Source: Paramacrobiotus metropolitanus (lineage: Eukaryota; Tardigrada; Eutardigrada; Parachela; Macrobiotidae). Taken from it: a stretch of 64,000 bases of DNA. The DNA lies in assembly GCF_019649055.1 (NCBI RefSeq), contig NW_026570345.1:248001-312000 (forward strand), read 5' to 3'. Both the position numbers and the translations under genes were made by a program. Every line of letters begins with the position of its first letter. The stretch's first letter is position 1. Shown piece by piece: positions 58,621 through 64,000 of this stretch. Below the pieces are notes generated by a model. The model did no database searches. It was not told where the DNA came from and saw nothing but the letters and a program-made list of their open reading frames with translations.

Positions 58621-59118
58621 GCGATACTTTCCCATACCATTACAGCTTAAGTAACTACCACTTCATATAACTTTACAACCAGAGGTATACTACATAAAAT
58701 GTTAATTTTTTTCTAACAGGTTGCTATCTTGTCGTTTTTTTATTGCCACTATCTGACTTTCATCAGGCGTAATGATTCGGCCAGTCGACACAGCAAGCGG
58801 AAATGATGCACATTAGCAGTAACAAATTCCGGTGCATTCGGCTGACTTCGGCTGTTCCGAGCTGGAAAACGAAACCTTTGGTCGGGCAATTGAGATTGTC
58901 ATTTGGATAATTCCCGCGCAAGGAAGTGTTTTGCAATAAATATAACTGAATTTCCACTCGGCTGAGCACATAAGTATTACCGTATATATATTTCCAGTTC
59001 GCCCAGGATACACTTAATGCTATCCTTATTGCTATAATCATGATTAATTTTTTGAACAAAACAAACGCTTGGTATAACTAATTTTGGTTAAACGCAATTT
59101 GTTCAATTAATAATAAAT
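58621..59118. other. Upstream region of thioester gene C
   Basis: About 500 bp between the MITE and the ATG of gene C. It should hold the promoter; I see no clear TATA box. The minus-strand frame 58763-59059 has no recognisable domain. Confidence 0.35.
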
Positions 59119-62100
59119 ATGTCTTTCAAATTATCATTTTGCTTCATGCTTTTGCTGATAACGGTGCTCCAGGCCTCGTATTATGTTGAAGAAACGGATG
59201 ATGGGTCAATCGTCGTCTATTCACACCGACGTATCCGACCAAATTCTGTCTACGAGATTATTGCACATTCGTTGCAGAAGAAATTTCATGCCGATATAAG
59301 CGTCGTGATCGCCGTCCCTGGCGCAAGTGGGTCCGTGCAAAGTGCAAACATAACACTGGAAAAGGGAGAAAGGAGGATTCTGCGCCTTCAGGTATAAAAC
59401 TAAGCAAACACCGAGAGCACAATTTGATTGCTGGCATAAATCCCTTTCGTAAAATATTTCCGGACAAACAATGAATGTACAAATACATACGGCGTAAATA
59501 GAAGCACGCCTCTACGGAGCATGCTGCTCTTTAAATTCACTTAATCTTGTTTCAGATACCCAATGTACCGGCGACCGGCTCCGTTAAGTTGACAGTGACG
59601 GTAGTCTACCAAACCGCTAACGGGCCGATCACGAAATATTCCGAAAACCTCTTAGAACTTACGTCAAATAAGGACGCCAATCACATTATCCTCATCCAAC
59701 TAAATAAGCCTATTTATAAAGCCACCGATGCTATCGGATTCCGAGCATTAATACTTGATCAAGATCTCAAATTATCATCTAGCGTTAAAACAATTACTGC
59801 CATTCTCAAGGTAACGTTTGCCTTTTACGCGGCACTTTTTATGGTACCGGACGCAATTAAAGCTGTATTGCAGGAAAACTGTTGACTTATTTTGTTCTAT
59901 GCAATTTTCTCTATTTTATTCTTATGTTATTTTGTTCAATCGTTGCAGGATGCCTATGGAGAGTCTGTGGAAACAAAGGCCAACGTGTCCACCGCCTTTC
60001 CCGGCAGTAAGAAAACACAAAGAAACGTACTGCAGATCCGCTGATGTTTTTATGAAATGGTACTAGGCTCGGGCTACTTCGAAGGCACATTTCATCCGTT
60101 GCCCTTTGAGCCAGATTTCGGCAACTGGAGCGTGGAGATTGTGGCTCAGGATATCAAGACATCGAAAACACTACAAGTGGCCGATTATCGTGAGTGTGTT
60201 TTCTGCTTAAGGGAATTAAGTGGCCCGGTACATGGTACCAGATTCGTGTAAAAAAACCCACTTTCGCGCACTTCCAACAGTTTTTTGCTTTTTTCATGAT
60301 ATTCTGTAGCCAGATGATTTGTAAACATGGTGTGAAAGCCACTGGTGCGCTCAACATTCGATGACCAATACCAAATTGAGACGCATTCAGGTGCACCAAA
60401 AGCCTCATAACGAACGAATCTTCTTTAAGTTTTAAGGGCGCATATGTAGAGAGATCGTTTTTACACAGAATCACGGTTTTGGCATTTTTTTACACTGTAA
60501 AACGAATTTTAAAACTTTGAATTCGTTTTAAAATGGAAGAATTGGTTCAACCCCGGCTGGGTGTAGAAATGATCTTCATGCGTACATACAAGCACTTTCG
60601 TACAAAATCAAAAGAATAGATCGGTCCATAACGAGACTTTTGGTACACGTGAATGCATTAAATCTTTTTGGAATTTTCTTAATAGTTATAACGCCCGAAC
60701 GTGATGTTGCGCACACAAACGATTTTACAAACTATCTACCTCGTAGCTACAGAATATCATAAAACAAAGGAAAATGTTTTGCGAGTGCGCGAAAGTGAAA
60801 GTTGTCATGCATGTATACGAAACTGGTGCCATGTACAAAATGACTTTCCTTTACTGTACAACAGTCACCACACTTCCGCCAGTAGTGTCACTACTGGATA
60901 TGGCTAATTTGCTGCGTTAATGCCCAACAATTTGGGGGTACAATCAAGCCAGATTGTCAAGAAAAACATACGTAAAATCGAATTATCAAGCCAAATACCA
61001 AGGAAAAAACACGGTTTTCTCGCATGCTGATTTTTTCGGTTGGATTTTTAGGTCTGCCTCGTTTTGGAATAGATTTCAGTGCACCAGACAGGCTGACAAT
61101 GAATATCCCCGCGCTTACTTTCACCGCCTTTGTGAGGTACGCGGCTAAGAGCGAGCAGTTGACCAGACTTCGGTGCATCTGTCGTTTAATAAGAGTGCTT
61201 GCTAGACCCAGGCAATTCAAATGACCTTGGACCCAATTGTATTGCAGGGACCAGAATGGAAACCCGGTCATTGGATCACTGGAGATTGCCATTCTAGATC
61301 CGTCGAATTCAACAACCAGAGCGCTACCATTACAGGTATCAATTGCTTAGTTGCTAGTTAACAGCTTACAAACTAATGCATTCTTAATGATACGTACTCG
61401 TATAATACTTTCTTACAAACGAAATTTAATAGTCCGCTTGCGAAATAAATCAAGAGAGTACAGACAACGAACGACAGGCATGGTAGCGTTTGCATATCGG
61501 TAGTCCATTACGAGAAGGCATCAACGTATGAAAACAATAAAGTACAGAAATTTAAAGATGGCGCTAATTTTTGACGGGGCTTTTGTAATTTCTCGGGGCT
61601 GTTTCTTAGAACCGTAAGTGCACACTTGCGTACCAAAATTACGTCATAATAAATTCAAAAATTAATCTGCATATCTGTTGTATTATGATATACTGTAGAT
61701 CGAACAACGCAGCTACACCATTCGACAATTTGACCGGGGTTTTAGGCTTCTGGAACAGACATCCTAGCACCAACGTACCTTTGCCAACTCAACCACCAAG
61801 CACTGAAAAAAACTTTCTGCGAAAATAATATCGACGGCTATATAACCGTAACCGCTACCGCCAAGGAGCAGCTAACCAACAAAGTGGAAAAAGCCGAGAA
61901 GCGCATTCCTTACCATTGCACACCGTTTGACATCCAGCTTATTTCACCGACCGACGGCTTTCGAGCTGGTGTGACAAACACCATTGCCATCCGTATCGGC
62001 AATTGCAACGACATTCTTGATCCAAACGCGCTAACTGCCGCCGTCTTTACTGCTACTGAATTTTCCCGCATCGACGATGTTCTCCGGTCAAACCGGCTGG

Positions 62101-64000
62101 AGATCACAGAAAAAACGATGGACATTGAAACGAGCATTTCGGTACTACGTGTACGCCCCTCTGTCACCGCTCAAAGGCTGATCATTAAAGCGGTAGTTAA
62201 AGATATCACCAAAGTGTTTACCTTGTTTCAACGGCCTGCCAAGACCATAGGCGAGAGCCTGGCAAACGTCCATCTTTTTGGGAACAAAAATACCAAGTTG
62301 GCGACAAAGTGGACTTCATGTTGGAATGTAACCAAGGCTGTCCTGTGATGCATTACGCGGTAAGGTCTACAAAATTCTCAGGATTGAAACAAAACAAAAT
62401 AAAAAAACAGAAAAATCAGGTATCCCTAAGAAAATCTCAGAAAAAAAGACGGTTTGGCAAAACATTCGCTCGACATCGTGTTTTCCGAGTTAGTGACGAA
62501 TTTCCGTCGGCGAAGTGGCGGGTCACCCGTCAGGCTGAATGAAAATATATATATTAAAATTTTTTTAAATATATTATAACCTTTAGAGAGACCAAATGTA
62601 TTTCAACTTACACGTAGAAGCATAGAAACAGACAGGGAGTTCTTGGTTGTTTAGTTTTGCCATAATAAAAGGAGACCACTCCGTTTCTGCAGTAATTAGT
62701 GTAGTAGATTGTATTATAGCCAGTTTAATTTACTGTATCGATCGGAACGCTCTTCGGTCGATAAAACTTACGAGTATTATTGTGCGCGAACCAATGCAAC
62801 ACCTCGGAGAAAAATGATTTGCTAAAATTCATTGTGGGTTACAGATCGTAGCCGGGAATGGCGTCGCCCTGACGGCATACGCCACAATGAAGAACGAAAG
62901 GAGCGAACGCCTCAACTTCACAGTAACGCATGACATGGCGCCGTCGGCCACCATCTTTGCTTACTACTACAATAGCGAATCATTAGAAGTGGCCAGTGAC
63001 AGTTCTGAGTTCGTCGTAGTGGCATCTTCTTCCATTCAAAAGGTAAACCACTGCAGACGCTCTTCGTTTTTTGCATTAGTTATTAGCAAAAATTGCGGAT
63101 GAGCAGTAAGAGCTGCATGTTACCACAGTCCACAGGTAAACTACAAGGACCAAAAAAACCGATGTAGAGAAACCTACAGTCTCGTATCCTCTCTGTTAAG
63201 CACTTTTTTGTCCGCTCGTTGGAGTATCTCTCCAGTCTGTGGTACAATATATACTTCAAGTACTGTATATATATATGCATATAATAGGTGCAACTCACAG
63301 TTGGTCCACAAGATACAAACCATGACTACGTCATCCCAGGACTGAGGAACAAGGCAAGAGTTAAAGTGCAAGCAACACCCAATGCTCTGGTCGGTTTACT
63401 GGCCGTCGACAAAAACCTGCTGGAGCTAGCCGCCGACCACGATCTGTCCACCGACTACGTAAGATTGCGCGCTACTTTTTTTAAGTAATTTTACAAAATG
63501 ATCGTTTGTGTACAGTAACTGAAATATACACCAACGTAAATTGAATTGTTGCCCTCTTGCTAGATCGCTCTTGGCCTTCTACGTGGATCAAATCAGGTAG
63601 GTAACTCGTGCTCTCGCTTTTTAGCAGATTAGAACAATCTAATCTTACCATTAGATACGCACCTTACAGATAGTACAGTATTTCCGACAGGGCTGCAGCA
63701 AAGGTCGCACTGAGACCACTCTCCTAAGCAGTTGTGGAGGCAAACTCTCACAAAATGTTGCAGCGTCTTCAGAATTTATTAATTTCCCAATCAAACTAAT
63801 TTATACGAGTAGATCTTGAAAAAGTTAAAGTAAGATTTCCGGTTACAAGAAGCGCACAATTTTTCGCGAGCTAAAAGTAACTTCAAACTCAGCTTATGAA
63901 GATAAGACAGCTTCGAACTTGCAAAACAGTAAAATTCTGTGTTTGTATCGCAGTAAAGACACCAACTTGGCTCTTCAAGAATCGCGCATTCATAGTATGT
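59119..64000 (+). pseudogene. Thioester/alpha-2-macroglobulin protein, gene C (partial, frameshifted)
   Basis: Exons seen: 59119-59391, 59556-59810, 59949-60006, 60067-60189, 61052-61136, 61248-61335, 61746-62359, 62845-63042, 63288-63458, 63564-63596; the rest lies beyond the window. Exons 3-6 and 9 are exactly the lengths found in gene B (58, 123, 85, 88, 171). A signal peptide (MSFKLSFCFMLLLITVLQAS) and LNKPIYKATDAIGFRALILD are followed by macroglobulin domains. Exon 7 is 614 nt where a multiple of three is needed: in the A5 run at 62286-62290 one A is missing relative to the reading frame shared with gene B (FGNK then YQVGDKV in another frame). It is either a one-base pseudogenising deletion or a homopolymer error. 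Thioester exons are not in view. Confidence 0.8.
60207..60853. mobile_element. TTAA-type MITE, copy 2, in intron 4 of gene C
   Basis: The left end TTAAGGGAATTAAGTGGCCC GGTACATGGTACCA and the right end (GGTGCCATGTAC then TGACTTTCCTTTA) are inverted and decayed. The long terminal arms (about 100 bases) pair with each other, for example the left CACTTTCGCGCACTT with the right GAGTGCGCGAAAGTGA. It is homologous along its length to the element at 58133-58620. It enlarges intron 4 to about 860 bp, against about 180 bp in gene B. Confidence 0.7.

Noticed and set aside
1-64000. CRISPR arrays, bacterial operons, phage genes, rRNA and tRNA genes
   Set aside because: None seen. Introns, signal peptides and eukaryotic gene families throughout indicate nuclear DNA; no cloverleaf or rRNA-like sequence was noticed by eye.

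Overview
This is eukaryotic nuclear DNA. Nearly every recognisable gene is split by short GT-AG introns, coding and gene-poor stretches alternate, and transposable elements are common. The gene families (CAP/SCP proteins, astacins, a PAR-type bZIP factor, secreted thioester proteins, a class A GPCR) point to an ecdysozoan invertebrate. A tardigrade is my best guess, from overall feel only; nothing here proves it. All exon models were built by hand from splice signals, phase and comparison between paralogs. The summed exon lengths are multiples of three for every complete model.

Layout. 1-0.5 kb: broken end of an astacin gene. 1.6-6.4 kb: two convergent CAP genes with identical exon plans. 8.2-9.2 kb: an orphan secreted protein. 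10.5-11.8 kb: a PAR/CES-2-like bZIP gene (minus strand), followed by about 9 kb with no gene I can recognise. 20.9-23.4 kb: an astacin-fold protein that has lost its zinc/catalytic motif and carries a long Ser/Gly-rich insert. 24.0-25.4 kb: an HSD17B10-like dehydrogenase. 25.4-28.8 kb: no genes, but a series of 16-bp palindromes. 29.6-40.0 kb: thioester gene A (minus, 20 exons), hit by a nonsense codon, an LTR retroelement inside exon 14, a solo LTR and a TA-flanked MITE. 42.1-43.2 kb: an intronless GPCR. 44.0-48.1 kb: a relic and then a full gene joining signal peptide, CUB, LDLa-like region and cysteine-dioxygenase-like cupin. 48.5-57.3 kb: thioester gene B, intact, 20 exons, 1407 aa. 59.1-64 kb: thioester gene C, 5' half only, with a one-base frameshift.

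How it fits together. The right half is a thioester-protein (TEP/alpha-2-macroglobulin) cluster: one intact copy and two copies with lesions, sharing exon boundaries and phases. Several other genes (CAP, astacins, orphan, CUB-cupin) also encode secreted proteins, consistent with extracellular defence or matrix roles, though that link is inference. Gene A has collected mobile elements; its nearly identical LTRs mean the retroelement arrived very recently.

The most unusual items are the zinc-less astacin, the secreted CUB-LDLa-cupin architecture, and the layered damage in thioester gene A.
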